From Cylicocyclus nassatus (Eukaryota > Nematoda > Chromadorea > Rhabditida > Strongylidae): 64,000 nucleotides of DNA. Positions 48,886-60,786 of this stretch are shown in pieces; within the stretch, counting starts at the first letter, position 1; the number at the start of each line of letters is the position of its first letter. Under the pieces are notes generated by a model. That model saw only the letters and a program-made list of their open reading frames with translations. It was not told the DNA's origin and ran no database searches. Location: positions 42,102,833 to 42,166,832 of the forward strand of contig CATQJL010000112.1 in assembly GCA_958299035.1 (NCBI GenBank), in the 5' to 3' direction. The position numbers and the translations under genes were made by a program.

Positions 48886-49856
48886 GAAAGTTAAGAAAAC
48901 TAACAAATGGCCACTAAAATAATTCTATCAGGTTGTCCGGAAAATAATGTCACATGACATCCCACCGCGACAGAATGACCATAAAAAACAGCGAATGGGG
49001 TATCATTTGATAGAGCAAAGCAAGCTCTATAAGATAGGTTACAAACCTACGCGCGAAATCGTGCTCCACCTGAAGTTTGAATCCAAAATATGAAAAATTC
49101 CAGATACCCGAAAAATCGTATCTCCGTTCATAGACGTCTTATAGATCTCCAATTTGCACAGGCATGTACTCTCTACACTAGACATTCACCTGCATAGTTT
49201 GTAGTATTTTTCCTTGGCTACAGTACGAGAAATAAAAGGAGGTCAAAAGTGAGAATATGACGCGTTTTTCGGGTTTTTTGCAAACATTTGATTTTTCTCG
49301 AAAACTAGCGCTTGTCTAAAGCTGAAAATTCATGGTTATACTCCTAAAGGTTCATGCTACAGGATCACTCATGTGAGACAAGCTCCGGATTGTTTTGGCA
49401 AAAATGTGCCGAATTTCGTTTTCGCAATTTTCAGCCATGAAAAAACCGCGAAAGTGTGCATACGTGTGTCTCGCATAGTGAGTCCACGCGTGAGAAAGTT
49501 AGGGGTTCCCAGAACTTTTCTGAATAGAGATACGATTTTTTTTCGTTTTTTTAGATTTTTAGTGCCTTTTAAAATTTGGCTCCAACTCCACGCAAACAAA
49601 CCGGCGCAAAGGCTCGAGTTTCACTTTGTAGAGCTTGTTTTGATCTATCGGTTGGTACCCCATTTACTTACTTTCGTGCTCACCCTGCCACGATTTTGCA
49701 TGTTAAAATAAAAAGCGACATTATTTTCCGGACAGCCTAATAAATGTTTCCTGATCTCCTTTCAACATGGCCCTATGCTGTAAATACGGTTCTTCTTGGA
49801 AGGAGGTCAGGAAACATTTAGAATTATTTTAGTGGCCATTTGCTAGTTTTCTCAAC
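48886..49856. mobile_element. Foldback/hairpin repeat split by a mariner-like insertion
   Basis: GAAAACTAACAAATGGCCAC at the left is mirrored by GTGGCCATTTGCTAGTTTTC at the right. The right side adds a hairpin (AAATGTTTCCTGATCTCC with its complement about 50 bp later). The 813-bp mariner-like element separates the arms, so the foldback was there first. Confidence 0.55.
48928..49740. mobile_element. Mariner-like non-autonomous element (copy m4)
   Basis: Left terminus TCAGGTTGTCCGGAAAATAA and right complement ending CCGGACAGCCTAA, with TA flanks (48926-48927, 49741-49742). It shares subterminal GATAGAGCAAA and AGCTCTA blocks with copy m3. No transposase was recognised. Confidence 0.7.
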
Positions 49857-50169
49857 TTCTCAAAGTCTTACTTCTTACTTGTTTAAAGCTCTTTTTCATC
49901 CATCATCATCAAACTCTGCGCCTCACGACATTCACTCATGTCTCCATCACATAAACACTAGGTCGTACTTACTGAGACGTCTTGCCTCGACTTATTTTCA
50001 TCTCCTCAACAGAAAATCTTGACGAGGTGGAAGTGTAAGGGCGAAATGTACTTGCTGAAACCACGGCGGACGCTGAGCTGACCAGAAATCTGCTTGAACG
50101 CACAAGCGGACGATCGGTTCTCCACGCGATATATTACGTGGGTACTGGGTCGACTCCGCCCCGAGTCAT

Positions 50170-52892
50170 ATGTGCGCGATGTTGTGCCGATCGGCGGTTC
50201 TGCCACTGCTCATCACCCTGCCCATGTTCTCCGTTGCCCAACTTCCGGTCTGCAGCCGCGTCCAGGCCTGTGCGGCTCGCCTGAACATTTTCCCGCTAGT
50301 CGAAGAAGACTCGTCCGGTTGGGGCTCTGGCCTTGTACCGCTCTACGATGAAGCTTTCGAGTCCGTGACGTTCGACTATTCACAGACACCTGAGACATCC
50401 GAATTTGAGCTGTGCCAGTGCGCTAATAATGGCACTTGCGACACAGATGTGGACAGCAGGTAAAATTCGTACCAATTAGCACCTCAAGATAACCCTCAAA
50501 ATAATTTGCCAATCAAGAACTTCGATGGTTTGCTACTCTTGTACAATAGCTAGTCCTAGCAGAAAGATGTGCTCTTCTAACTATAAATACTGGATGAAGC
50601 ACGAAAAACACCATCATCTTGAAATACCCTACCTACCTCTCAAAATCTTCACATTTTCCTCCACATTTTTGCATATTCTCCCCAAATATCTTCAAAAATT
50701 ACCTTACTCTCTCAAGATTTTCATGGTATAACCCTTTACTACTACGTCGAGATGGCCAAATTGAACCGCATATTTGAAAGCATTTGTGATCTGCCAATTT
50801 TAGTGGTTTGCAGTCCCAGACCTTTGAAATCGAATATGATTGTTCTAGTGAATTGACAAGAGGCAAACCAGCCTATTTCAGAACGTTGAATTTGGACGAT
50901 ACGGTACAGCTGACATTTTGCAATGATGTACATGAACAATTGCCAATGCAGTGTCGAGGACAAAGGGGACTTCCACGGATTATAGGAACACCACATCCAT
51001 CAGGTTAGAAACTCAATCTTTTTGAAAGTGTCCTCCAAGAGGTAGTAATGGCCTCACAATCCTCGTTTAGTGAATTTTCAATCCTCAGATTTATTTGACA
51101 CGTTATCGTAATAGCTACTGTCATTTTTGATTCATATAGTGCAATTTCCAGGCACACTGTATTTCTACATTGCTTTATGTCTTTGCGGAAATCGCTGCAC
51201 TGCAGCTGGTACTGAATAGTTGCTAAACTTATCCGGCAGATTTAACTGCGCCTCTCAAGTAGAAATGACTGAACATTGTAGTTGTCCCAAATGCAGCAAA
51301 CATTTGTTTCAGAAGTTTCGAAGAAGTGAAATAACTTTAGAGAAACCATCAAACTAACAAGATCTAATATATAGTGCTTGCCAAAATGGATTGAAAAGTT
51401 TTCTTCCCCCAGGCACTATTACTATTCATCGCGAGATTCTGTTTTACAACAGTCTCACTGATAAGTGGATGTTCCTTCATTCAGCTTTTTCTCATTGTAG
51501 TAGCTTGCAGAAAGATAAATCGGTAAACAGGCACCGGCAGTTTTTTGAATGATTCGCATTTATCATGTCTAGTGCAGCGGAATTTATCATTTTACATTTG
51601 TTACCAGGAAGTTTCCATGCTGCTTTCAAGAAATTTTTGAGCTGCTCTGAAGGAATTTTCATGTTGTCACCTACACTTGGTTCGTAATTAATAGTATTCT
51701 GGTGTACAAAATACAATTGCCTTGTCTTGAATCTCTTTCTGCTGTCCTTCTTCTGGCATGATCTGATCTTAAGTTTGGACCAAAAGCACAAATCATGTAA
51801 AGATTTTATGTTGCTCCTTAGCTGTCGGTATAAAAGATTTCTTCTTTGACTGTCGCTTGCATTCTAAGGCAAAGTTTCCTTACTTTGAGTATGTGTTGCA
51901 TTTCTTTTGGGTTTTATATAAGACTAGTTGACTTTCCCGGTCCAGCCCGGGCCATGGTTCACCGCACTGTAACCCCCCCCCCCCCCCCACCCCACTTCTT
52001 ATATGTTGTGGATGACTCACCCTGGGACGCGCTTCGAAACCCATCCTCGTGATCCTGAGGTGAAAATGAGCTTCACCGCCCTCCTTTACATGACCATGGT
52101 AAAATGCTTTATTAAACATGATAAGCCTTCAATTCCTTAGGAAAACGTAAACAAATCAATAAATCGATAGAACGGCCCAACGAATCGCTACAAAAAGTAG
52201 CCTATCATCTGCGCGGGGGTCGAAAACATATGTGTGCAAAGTTTCAGCTGAATCGGTTGAGCGGTGCGCGTTTCTATAACGCACATACCCTCCAAACTGA
52301 CAATTTTTGAGTTTTATATACATATAGATAATTGAGTTCAGTAAGTTGTAATCTTTATCTTTACTAAGGTCTCACTCTTTGCAAAGCTTTCAGTAAACTG
52401 CTCAAAGTCCATGTGATTGCCTGTCTAAGCTCCAAAATGACCTTACACCTGTTCTACATATACGCTCCTCGTCGGCTCCCCAATGCTGTTACATCATTTG
52501 GAATGCTGCGTTGATCATTAAGCTGCTCCTCTTGGACAACTGCTACTACCCCAGCATCGATTGATATAAAGAACAAGCGAACTTGAATTCCGATAAGGAC
52601 TCGTGATCGAATAACTTATTTTGCAGACTCTAGGTTTCCTTGTCTCATCGTCATTCGTTTTCTCCTAACTTGATACTCGCGAAAAATCTTATTGTTTCTC
52701 CAAATTCTGCACGTGACATGCTATTATTTTTACAATGTTGAAGGCTTCTATAAAGAGACTATCTTTGCAGGTGAGACGGTGTCAGCAGTGACTTCAACAG
52801 CGATTTTCTGCACATGTCCATCCGGATACGAGCGGCTACGGCCAGAATATTGGGGAGGAGCGGAAATTTCCATTTCTTACAAATGCAAATGA
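50170..52892 (+). CDS. Secreted cysteine-rich protein of unknown function
   Basis: Exons 50170-50459, 50804-51003 and 52771-52892 (TGA) join in phase to a 203-aa protein. The N-terminus MCAMLCRSAVLPLLITLPMF is a good signal peptide, with cleavage likely after FSVAQ; the second Met (codon 4) is an equally good start. The mature chain has about eleven cysteines, including CQCANNGTCD, FCNDVHEQLPMQC and a C-terminal FCTCPSGYERLRPEYW with YKC near the end, suggesting an extracellular disulphide-bonded fold. I do not recognise the family; it resembles uncharacterised invertebrate secreted proteins in layout only. The second intron is 1.77 kb and holds a retroelement-like repeat. No membrane anchor is seen. 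Confidence 0.65.
51905..52330. mobile_element. Possible SINE/RTE-tail fragment
   Basis: TTTTATATAAGACTAGTTGA with a CCCGG-rich continuation at 51912-51950 and, at 52230-52330, AAGTTTCAGCTGAATCGGTT followed by GTTTTATATACATATAGA resemble the paired ends of RTE-related retroposons in invertebrates. A 16-C run (51973-51988) lies between. The family call is by memory of such tails only. Confidence 0.35.
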
Positions 52893-54899
52893 ACATAGGT
52901 TTATTATATAAATCAGGCGATATATTGGAACCTTGCCTGTTTGTCTGCAAACTGGTGCTTCGTATTTTTCTCGTTGTTATGGTTGTTATGTGCAATGCCG
53001 TGAACTATTGCTAATACATAAATAAGATGATTTTTTTTCAAAATATGTAACGAGAAACCAGTGATAGTTTCAATAACTAAGATGCGTTGATTGTCTCTGC
53101 AGAAAAATATTCTAAATGTTATTGAGATTACTTTCTTAGCAAAGGCACTGCAAATGGCAAAAAATGTCTGTTTCTCGGCATTAAAGCTGAGCTCCTTAAG
53201 AAAGAACTCGTTTGTTTGTCTCAGGGAAATCCTTGATCTGAAGCCAACTTGGCGCTCGTTGCTTGCAATGACATACAAGTTTTTGAATTTCAACCGCAAG
53301 TATTCTGGAGATTGAATGATTATATTTTATGCTGTGGTAATTTCTTGTGGGGCTCCAGCATCTCTTGAACGTTTTGACGTTGTGAAACTTTCTACGGCTA
53401 CCATTTTTCTCCCAGAAAAGGAGGATACGAATTTTTCATATGAGAAGAGATGAGCTATTTAAACCTCATGGCTTCTTTTTTTTTCAAACGAGAAATCTTC
53501 TATTTGGTAAGTCAACAGATATATAAGTATATGCTTCAGAAATTAAAATTTAAAAAGTTGTTTCTATTCAACAAGTTTTTTGATACTACACGCATGAGTC
53601 ATCTCGAAATTGTAATGTTATAATCGGAGTACATTTGCTCGAGACGCTCATTCATTTTTCATTTCTCGCAAGAGACAACACAGCTGTCAGAATAGACACA
53701 GCTCAGTGCAAGCATTGGGGGTAACAAGGATTAACGGAATATCATGAAGAGAGGATTGAGAAAAGTTGCTTCCCGAAAGTAGGATTGAAATGGTGGCACC
53801 AAACTGAATTATATTGCAATACAGAAATCTTTATTATAAGCATTGCATGAGCCTCAGTACCTTTGGAAAGAGTTGGAGTTCTTCTAATTATCTATCGATG
53901 TTACAGCTGTGACTAAGACCGCAATACTCGACTTCCTCTCAGTTGAATCAATCCATCGCAAGTTTATGAAGTTGAGTACAGTCGAATCATTTTACGTGGT
54001 CATGTGTGCATTGCACACAAATAGTTCATTTATAGAATCGTGACGACGGATTTTACTGCGCACTTTGCACCCAAAGGAGTATAAAACGCTCATACAAAAA
54101 GGCATCACCTCAACGTTTAGCTCAGTCACTTTCAATGTCTAAATATTATCATGCCTAAGCAAAAACTAGCGATGAAAACCAAGAAAATGTGATTTTTGGA
54201 AGTGCGTGCGTGTCGCATGGTCGCGCCATCGTCACGATTTCTCAATTGCCCTATAGCTCATCTTTGGCGTCTCATTCTCGATTTGCAATGGCAAATCTCA
54301 ATCGCTTACATCACTTTGGTAATTAGACTTGAAGGAATGGAAACATTAATAGCATCAAAAGCACTCACTGGGGTTGTCTGCAACAAGAATCCAAGATGAG
54401 GACGCAAAGGGTGGGCAGTATGTGCAATGACACATATGATCATATGAAATGATTCCTGTAGTGAGATATTATTAGGCTGTTCACCTAAGTTTTGCAACTG
54501 AGCCCGTAACTTCTCGCCTTTTGATATTGGCGCGCTCAAATTTTGATATTGTTTAGACTGCCGTGTGAGCTATAGACTGACACAAGCTGCTCGCTTTCTG
54601 ACGACAAAATAGAAAAAATCCGAGAGTTTTTCGAAAACTGGTGAACTCCGAAGATTTATGGGGTTTCAAGTGGAAACGAAGCCGTTCTCAACCTAGATCA
54701 TGCATAACAATCCGAAAGTGTGTTAAATTGCTGCTAGGGATTGACTCATCTAGAGCAGTAAGAAAGAAATGGAATTCGAGGTCAACTCAAGATTTGGCGC
54801 CCTCATAAAGTTGAACGAGCCGCGGTACGCAAAGCTGCTTAGGGACAAGCGTCAATCACTAGGAGTCGAAGTCTCAGAATTCGCCGAAACTTTGCATGA
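52893..54899. other. No gene recognised
   Basis: About 2 kb downstream of the secreted-protein gene. ORFs at 53091, 54196 and 54306 have no recognisable domain; no repeat structure was seen. Confidence 0.4.
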
Positions 54900-55150
54900 T
54901 GGGGTTATTTGCCCTGCCGAATATGAAAATCATATTCATTCAACAAATTAACGCCTCTTTTCTTGTTTAGCGTGAGACCTCATACCGTGAACCTACCGTA
55001 ACCTTGCAAAAAGCTCCTACCATGCAAAACTAATATCGTTTTCGTAATCAGCATGTCAGAGGACCCATCTACGCAAAGTTTCAGCCAATTTTGTAATAAT
55101 ATGTGATTTTTTCCCCTCATACCATATACCTACCGTAACCCGCCTGCGAC
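54900..55150. repeat. Diverged copies of the 31-kb satellite unit
   Basis: GCCCTGCCGAATATGAAAATC, shortened here to its first 20 bases GCCCTGCCGAATATGAAAAT, plus CCGTGAACCTACCGTAAC, AATCAGCATGTC and CAAAGTTTCAGCC follow the same order as the right-arm units near 31620-31930, about 130 bp apart. It appears to be two degenerate units. Confidence 0.45.
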
Positions 55151-55369
55151 GTCAGAATTTTGCAGAGCTGCGGCTTGTAGCTTACCTCACGATCTACATG
55201 ATGGTAAAATTTGAGTCCGTCCTGGCAAAGTGTGAGAAGTTATAAAAGTACTTGCAAAACTTAGTGAACAGCCTAATCTTCGTTTCACAGAGGGTTTCTC
55301 CCTCTGGACAGGCTTGGCAGTTTGCGATTGCGGTGACTACCTTTGTTGTACTGTATACTATACTTGAGA

Positions 55370-55595
55370 AAGTCGAAAATTTTTTCGAATATTCGAACAT
55401 CAAGTAATATTCGAAAATCGAAATCGAATATTCGACTATCAAGTAATATTAATCGACTTTCGGATAATATTCGAATACCGAATTTTATTCGAAAGCCGAT
55501 AGATATTCGACTTCCAAATAACATTCGAAAGTCGATATCATTCGATTTTCGAATATTATTCAATCCTCGAATATTATTCGAAGATTGAAGATACA
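55370..55595. repeat. ATTCGA-rich simple/degenerate repeat
   Basis: ATTCGA, TTCGAATA and TCGAAA-type hexamers recur every 10-20 bp on both strands, because the motif is near-palindromic. ORFs on both strands here are artefacts of the repeat. A short related patch occurs at 61755-61810. Confidence 0.55.
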
Positions 55596-55882
55596 GTTTA
55601 TGATGAGGACGGCTTAGTGTTACATCAAGAGACTTGAGGACCTAAAAGCCTACTTCTATGTATGACGGTTCTGAAGAAACTTTTACGAATCTGAAGAAGA
55701 TTACCATTTCAAATCGTGGCGTCGCAGAAGTGAGATCGAGAATTATTGCGGCATAGAAAGACGGCTCATCTTGCATACTGTTTAGGGTTGCACGGGGAGC
55801 ATTCACAAATGTATACCTTCCTTTGAGTATTGTATGTTGATGCAGAGCAAATCCCAAAACTATGTGGGCACTATTTGATTAT

Positions 55883-57050
55883 ACAGGGTGTCTTAAAAAG
55901 ATGTGCATACTGTTTGACCGTTAATAACTCTCTTGCTTTCTTGTCTTTTGCCGAGCTTGAGGGTCTGTTCTCTAGAGCGAGGTTCAACTTAGATTTACAG
56001 TATGGAGTGAATTATTAGCCGCTCTTCATTACTGTGGGATTATGGTAGGAACTTCGAGGAGGATTTCAAGCCATTGAAGCGGTATTTTGCCTCAAAAAAA
56101 AAAGAGCCAAACAGGCCATAAACCCTTGGACTGGGTGAATCGGAGAGCCGCTGATTCTAAATATGAAAATTGCATACTGGTAGTGCTTCTTTCATGACTT
56201 ATTTCAGATTTGGGGTAACAAGTAATTTTCCAGTGTTCGTCAGAAATGTGAACACGCCATCAAGAAAGCTCGAGAAATTGGTGGAAAGCTATGTAGTAAA
56301 AGCAGCACGCCTCAAAACCTCGCTACACAAATTTTCAGATTTCTTTTTGAAATTATTTCATCAAAAGGCCTATCCCCCAGTGACGCTATACGCTGAAATT
56401 TCATACCGTAATGCTACAGTAATGAAAAGTGATTGGTGATTCGCTCCATACTGTAAATCTAACATTGAACCTCGCTCTACATATATAATGGTACCTGGGA
56501 GACGGCCCTTCTGAACCGCTAGCATTAGCAATCTAATTATTGCGTGCCTCTGATTGGTCGGTGCTGCCGCCGCTTGGGTAGGCGAGAAGTATGCTGTCGT
56601 TAGAGACGTCTGAATTGGACTGCAAGCATCCTCATGATAAAAAGAATCAAACAAGATTTTCCCATGAAACTCGAAAATGTTTTATGTGGGCGGCTTAGGT
56701 AAATTCTTCAGCTTACAGGTGCAGACTTCGGTGTTTTGAAAACTGGGAAGGGCGAAGAAATCACGGAATGGCCTAAAAAACATGCAACCTTTCCAATTTT
56801 TCGTCTTCATAATTCAACATCCTCACTATCATTATTCGTGTGCCTCACTTGCCTTGGAATGTTCAGAAATATTTGAAAACTCTGCTAGATTATAAGAAAG
56901 GCGAAGTAATTAACGCCGCTCGGGCAGAGTAATTAGCGCTGGGACGGAGCGGTTCAGAAGGGCATACACCCTGGTACCTCAAGCTCGGCAAAAGATATGA
57001 AAGCAAGAGAGTCATTAACGATCATACACTCTGTAGTTTGCCTCCCGAAA
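55883..57050. mobile_element. Nested foldbacks with TACAGGGTGTC ends
   Basis: The left end TACAGGGTGTCTTAAAAAG continues to GTTAATAACTCTCTTGCTTT and GCCGAGCTTGAGG. The right end is the complement with a small deletion (CTCAAGCTCGGCAAAAGATA, then ACACTCTGTA). Inside is a second palindrome at about 56489-56982 with GGTACC ends and CCCTTCTGAACCGCT arms. The segment at about 55975-56040 (GAGCGAGGTTCAACTTAGAT) is repeated inverted at about 56430-56485 and directly at about 57067-57180. Confidence 0.5.
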
Positions 57051-57216
57051 TTAGTTACCATTACGTAGAGCTGGCCTCAGCTTAGATCTACTATGGAGCA
57101 AACTGTCGATCGCTCTTCACTGTTGCACGATTACCGCAGGAGAATTGGAGAGGGTTCTGAGACATTCAGGGACATATTTTGCTAGAAAAAGATGCCAAGA
57201 CTAAACACTCTTATAT

Positions 57217-58459
57217 CAGGGCCCGGCACGAGGTCGGCAAATGACAAGCTGGAAATCGTTTTGGGGCCAAAAAGCAAAGGGGAAATCGTTTTTGCGGGGT
57301 CCGGGGCGGAGCCCCGGAAAAAAATTGGTAGTTCATGCTCGCTACTTATCTTGACATGTTATGTGCCTCAACAGGCGAACACTGGAGTTCGCGCGCGTCA
57401 AACCGCGCCGTCGCTAATTGCCGCACGCGCGACGTCGCCCAAGCGATGCTATTTGTAACAGCATGCATGACTAGTTCTCAATGTATGTGTAACGATATGG
57501 CACCAAATTTTGTATGCGAACGGTGAGAGGCTAGTGGAAACATAGTATGAAAAATTATGAAAAACTTATGTGAACGGAACGAGTAATTAGCATTTTGTCC
57601 GAGAATTTCGCAAAACTGGTAAATGAATATGTGAATTCAAACGGCTCGTTTGGAACGCGCAGATGAACGATATGGCATGAAACTTGGTAAGTACATGCAC
57701 ACGGACTTGCAGGGCTTAACTGAGGAGTTTCATTGAAAAATTATGTGACTGAAGGTTGTGGCAAACTTTTTTCTGAAAATTTTGCGCTACCAAAGAAATG
57801 GAAAAATGGCTCGTTTGCAACGCAGAGGTAACGAAATCGCGCGGGATTCGGTGTGTGTATGCGCAGTAGGACTAAGTAACTAAGTATGAAATATTATGAA
57901 AAACTTATGTGAATGAAAAGTTTCCTTAACTAATTTCGAAATTAGGTCGGCATTTGCCGACCTAATTCCCACCTGAGGTCGGCAAAACTCTCACTTCACA
58001 TAATTTTTTCAAAATTTTTACATAAATCTGTTGCACACCTAAAGATTACTACATGGTGAAATTTTGGTTCCGAAACTCCTCCTCATGACCTTGTTAGAGC
58101 CCAAAATCGCATCAGCAGCCTAGCTTTTTAAGATGGAAAACGCGCTCCAGTCAATCGATACGCGCGGGAGCGGCGTCTCTCATTCCTATGACTGCGTTTC
58201 TTTAATATTTTCTCATTCCTTAATCATTTTCTTGCTTATTTTTCTTTCTGTTTTCTATCTTGATCCAGCTGAGGAGTAATTTGAGGAATTTGAGCAATTT
58301 GGGCGCTTTTGAGCGCTTTTAGGCGAAGTGTGGCCGGTAATCTCGTCGCACAAGCACAAAACGTCATTTTTGGGCTCAAGGGGGTATTCGTAAAATTTTG
58401 GGGATCAAAGGGGAATTCGTTTTGGAAAACCCCGTTTGCCCACCTCGTGCCGGGCCCTG
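57217..58459. mobile_element. hAT-like non-autonomous element
   Basis: The inverted termini are CAGGGCCCGGCACGAGGT, a typical hAT-style CAGGG start. The 8-mer TCTTATAT is duplicated exactly at both borders (57209-57216 and 58460-58467). The element is 1243 bp with no transposase ORF. TATGAAAAACTTATGTGAA occurs twice inside (about 57555 and 57895), and AGGTCGGCA recurs near the ends and middle. Confidence 0.8.
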
Positions 58460-58575
58460 TCTTATATCAGGCATTTAGGTTTCAGGCAGACCACATATTT
58501 TGATCACTGACTTTAGATATCAAATTTGCACCCAACCGCAATGCTTTTTCACAACTAACGCCAGATACGCCTTAA

Positions 58576-59026
58576 AGGCAGTGTCCGGGCAAAAATAATT
58601 TTGAGATTTTGTGCTTACCCGGGCCTAATCCCTATGCTGAATCCGAATATCAACATTGGAAAGCGCGAAAATTGCGAAAAAGGGCTCTAACGCAGGAGTG
58701 AAATCAAAAGTGGGCGGGGTCTTCCCCAAGGTGAATTCACGGTCCCAGCTTTCGAAGCGATCTTTTCAATTCCACTAATCGCCCTGACATCTCAACGGAC
58801 CAAGTGCGAATGCATGATCTGAAGTCGGAAGCGAAAAGATCGCTCCGGGAGCTGGGGGCGTGAATTCACCCTGAGGAAGACCCCGCCCACTTTTGATTTC
58901 CCTCCTGCGTTAGACCCCTTTTTCGCCGTTTTCGCGCTTTCCAGTGTGGATTTTCGGATTCAGCGTAGCGAATAGGCCCGGGTAAGCACAAAATCTCAAA
59001 ATCGAATTTCTGCCCGGACACTGCCT
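58576..59026. mobile_element. TTAA-flanked foldback MITE
   Basis: Inverted AGGCAGTGTCCGGGCA ends are flanked by TTAA on both sides (58572-58575, 59027-59030). The two arms of about 190 bp mirror each other almost fully, for example AAAAGTGGGCGGGGTCTTCC and GGAAGACCCCGCCCACTTTT. It is 451 bp. Same terminal style as the MITE at 9160-9530. Confidence 0.75.
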
Positions 59027-59166
59027 TTAAGAAATGTTATGGCTTTCAAAAACAAGACTACACAGTAAAGCAGCTTTGAAAAATTGTAATACGTAAAGAA
59101 TGTGCCACATAAAATTCATTTTTCTAGAGAAGTTTTTTCAAACGGCATATTTCGAAGTGGCTTTCT

Positions 59167-60786
59167 ATGCAAAAAGTTCTTGCCGTAATCTCACAACAAT
59201 CAGAAGCTATGGGTGATTCGCTTTCTATTTTAGCTCTTGGACCTAGCTTTGCGCCCGCTCAAAACATTAGCGCGAGCACATACCGAGATGTGGTTGGATC
59301 CCTGCAAGATCTGAGGGACCAGCTTCGAGTGAAGTTGAGATCTGAAGAACAGTTACAGCGAGCCAACGTGTTAAGTAGAAGGTTGCTACCGCCTATTCCC
59401 TTCCCGTCATCCTTTTACAAAGAATCTGAACCTTGCTACACCGCAGACGTCAAATTTCGGATTCTTTGTTCAGGCATACTTAATGTCTTGAACAAAAACA
59501 AGAACATCAAACAAACCAATTTGACCCATGCGCAGTGGCTTGGATTCAGAGAATTGCGAGGATTGATTGGAAGAGGGATCATCCGCCTCTCTACCAGCGA
59601 TAAAGGTGGGGAGTTCGTTGTTATGTCTCAACAACTGTATTACCGAGCGCCATCTCTCAGACGAGACCATTTATCGCCGCACGAGTGAAAAAGAATTTCT
59701 TTCTCAGTGCAAGCGCTTAAATCACGTATGGATGATGCTTGGTAAAGAAGCTGGCCTCAACGAAAAGTTTCTCAGCAGAGTTAAACTTGACAATCCATGC
59801 TGTCCTGTATTTTACAGCCTTGTGAAGACGTATAAGCTCTCTGAGCGTGACATGAGCTCCGTGTCGGCCTCGGTCTACAAGATTCGACCGATCATTAGCT
59901 GTATAAATGGACCAACCGATAGGATATCATGGTTCTTAAGTAAAACTGTCACCCAATTTCTCGACAAAATACCGGCCCATTTGACAAATACCAGACATTT
60001 TCTTGATCGACTGCACCATGCTCAATTCGACCAGAGCTGTGCAATAGAGTCATTTGATGTAACGTCACTCTACACGAACGTGTCTAACGGTGACTCTTTA
60101 CAAGCGCTTTCTGAGCTGTTTGATGCACATGGTGATACCATTTCGATGTATGGGCTCAGTAAAGCGCGTATAATGACTCTAATCAAGGAATGTCTCAACT
60201 GTAATATCTTCAAGTGGTCTGGTACATACTACCCACAATTAAGAGGGTTGGCAATGGGCCAAAGATTAGAACCTACGTTAGCCATCTGCTTCATGAGCAG
60301 AATAGAAAGACCGTGCTATTACGATGCCCACGTATGTACTGCCGATATATTGATGATTGTTGCATTATAACATCAACACAGTCCGAAATGGACGAGTGTT
60401 TCAAGATTCTAAATCAACAATCACAGTATATAAGTTTTACTAGAGAAGCTCCCCGAAACGGTTGGCTTCCGTATTTGAACACCCAGCTAATGTAAAGTAA
60501 CGGTACGATGCGAGTAAAATGGTATCGCAAAGAGAGCTCCAAGAATATCATCTTACACGCGAAATCAGCCCATCCGATGGCCGTAAAACGAGCAGTGCTG
60601 CGGAACATGTATAAAACGGCAAGAGAAGTCTGCAGTGAGGAGAGTGAACGACAAGAATCTCTCGAACTGGCAAATGAGATAGCAGCTTCCAATGGCTACT
60701 TCTCATCAAGGTCTAGACATTTCAAAAAAAAAACACCGCAAATAATGATGATAGCCAAGCTCGTACCAGAATCCCATTATGTTTAG
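59167..60786 (+). pseudogene. Penelope-like element reverse transcriptase, broken
   Basis: Penelope-type RT, which in intact elements copies RNA by target-primed synthesis. Order: N-terminal helices, LSTSDKGGEFVVM (DKGG block, about 59593-59630), TYKLSERDM and YKIRPIISCINGPTDRISWF (fingers), FDVTSLYTNV (RT motif A, about 60052-60081), LRGLAMGQRLEPTLAI (motif B), and YIDD (motif C) at 60346-60357. The frame changes near 59640 and 60310, and an in-frame TAA at 60493-60495 interrupts it, so the copy is dead. The motif-B alanine expected after GQRL is glutamate here. A frame change near 60780 leads to the endonuclease part. The 5' end and terminal repeats were not located. Confidence 0.85.

Noticed and set aside
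55285..55588. Opposing 81-92 aa ORFs rich in Asn/Ile/Arg or Asp/Phe/Arg
   Set aside because: Translations of the ATTCGA repeat.
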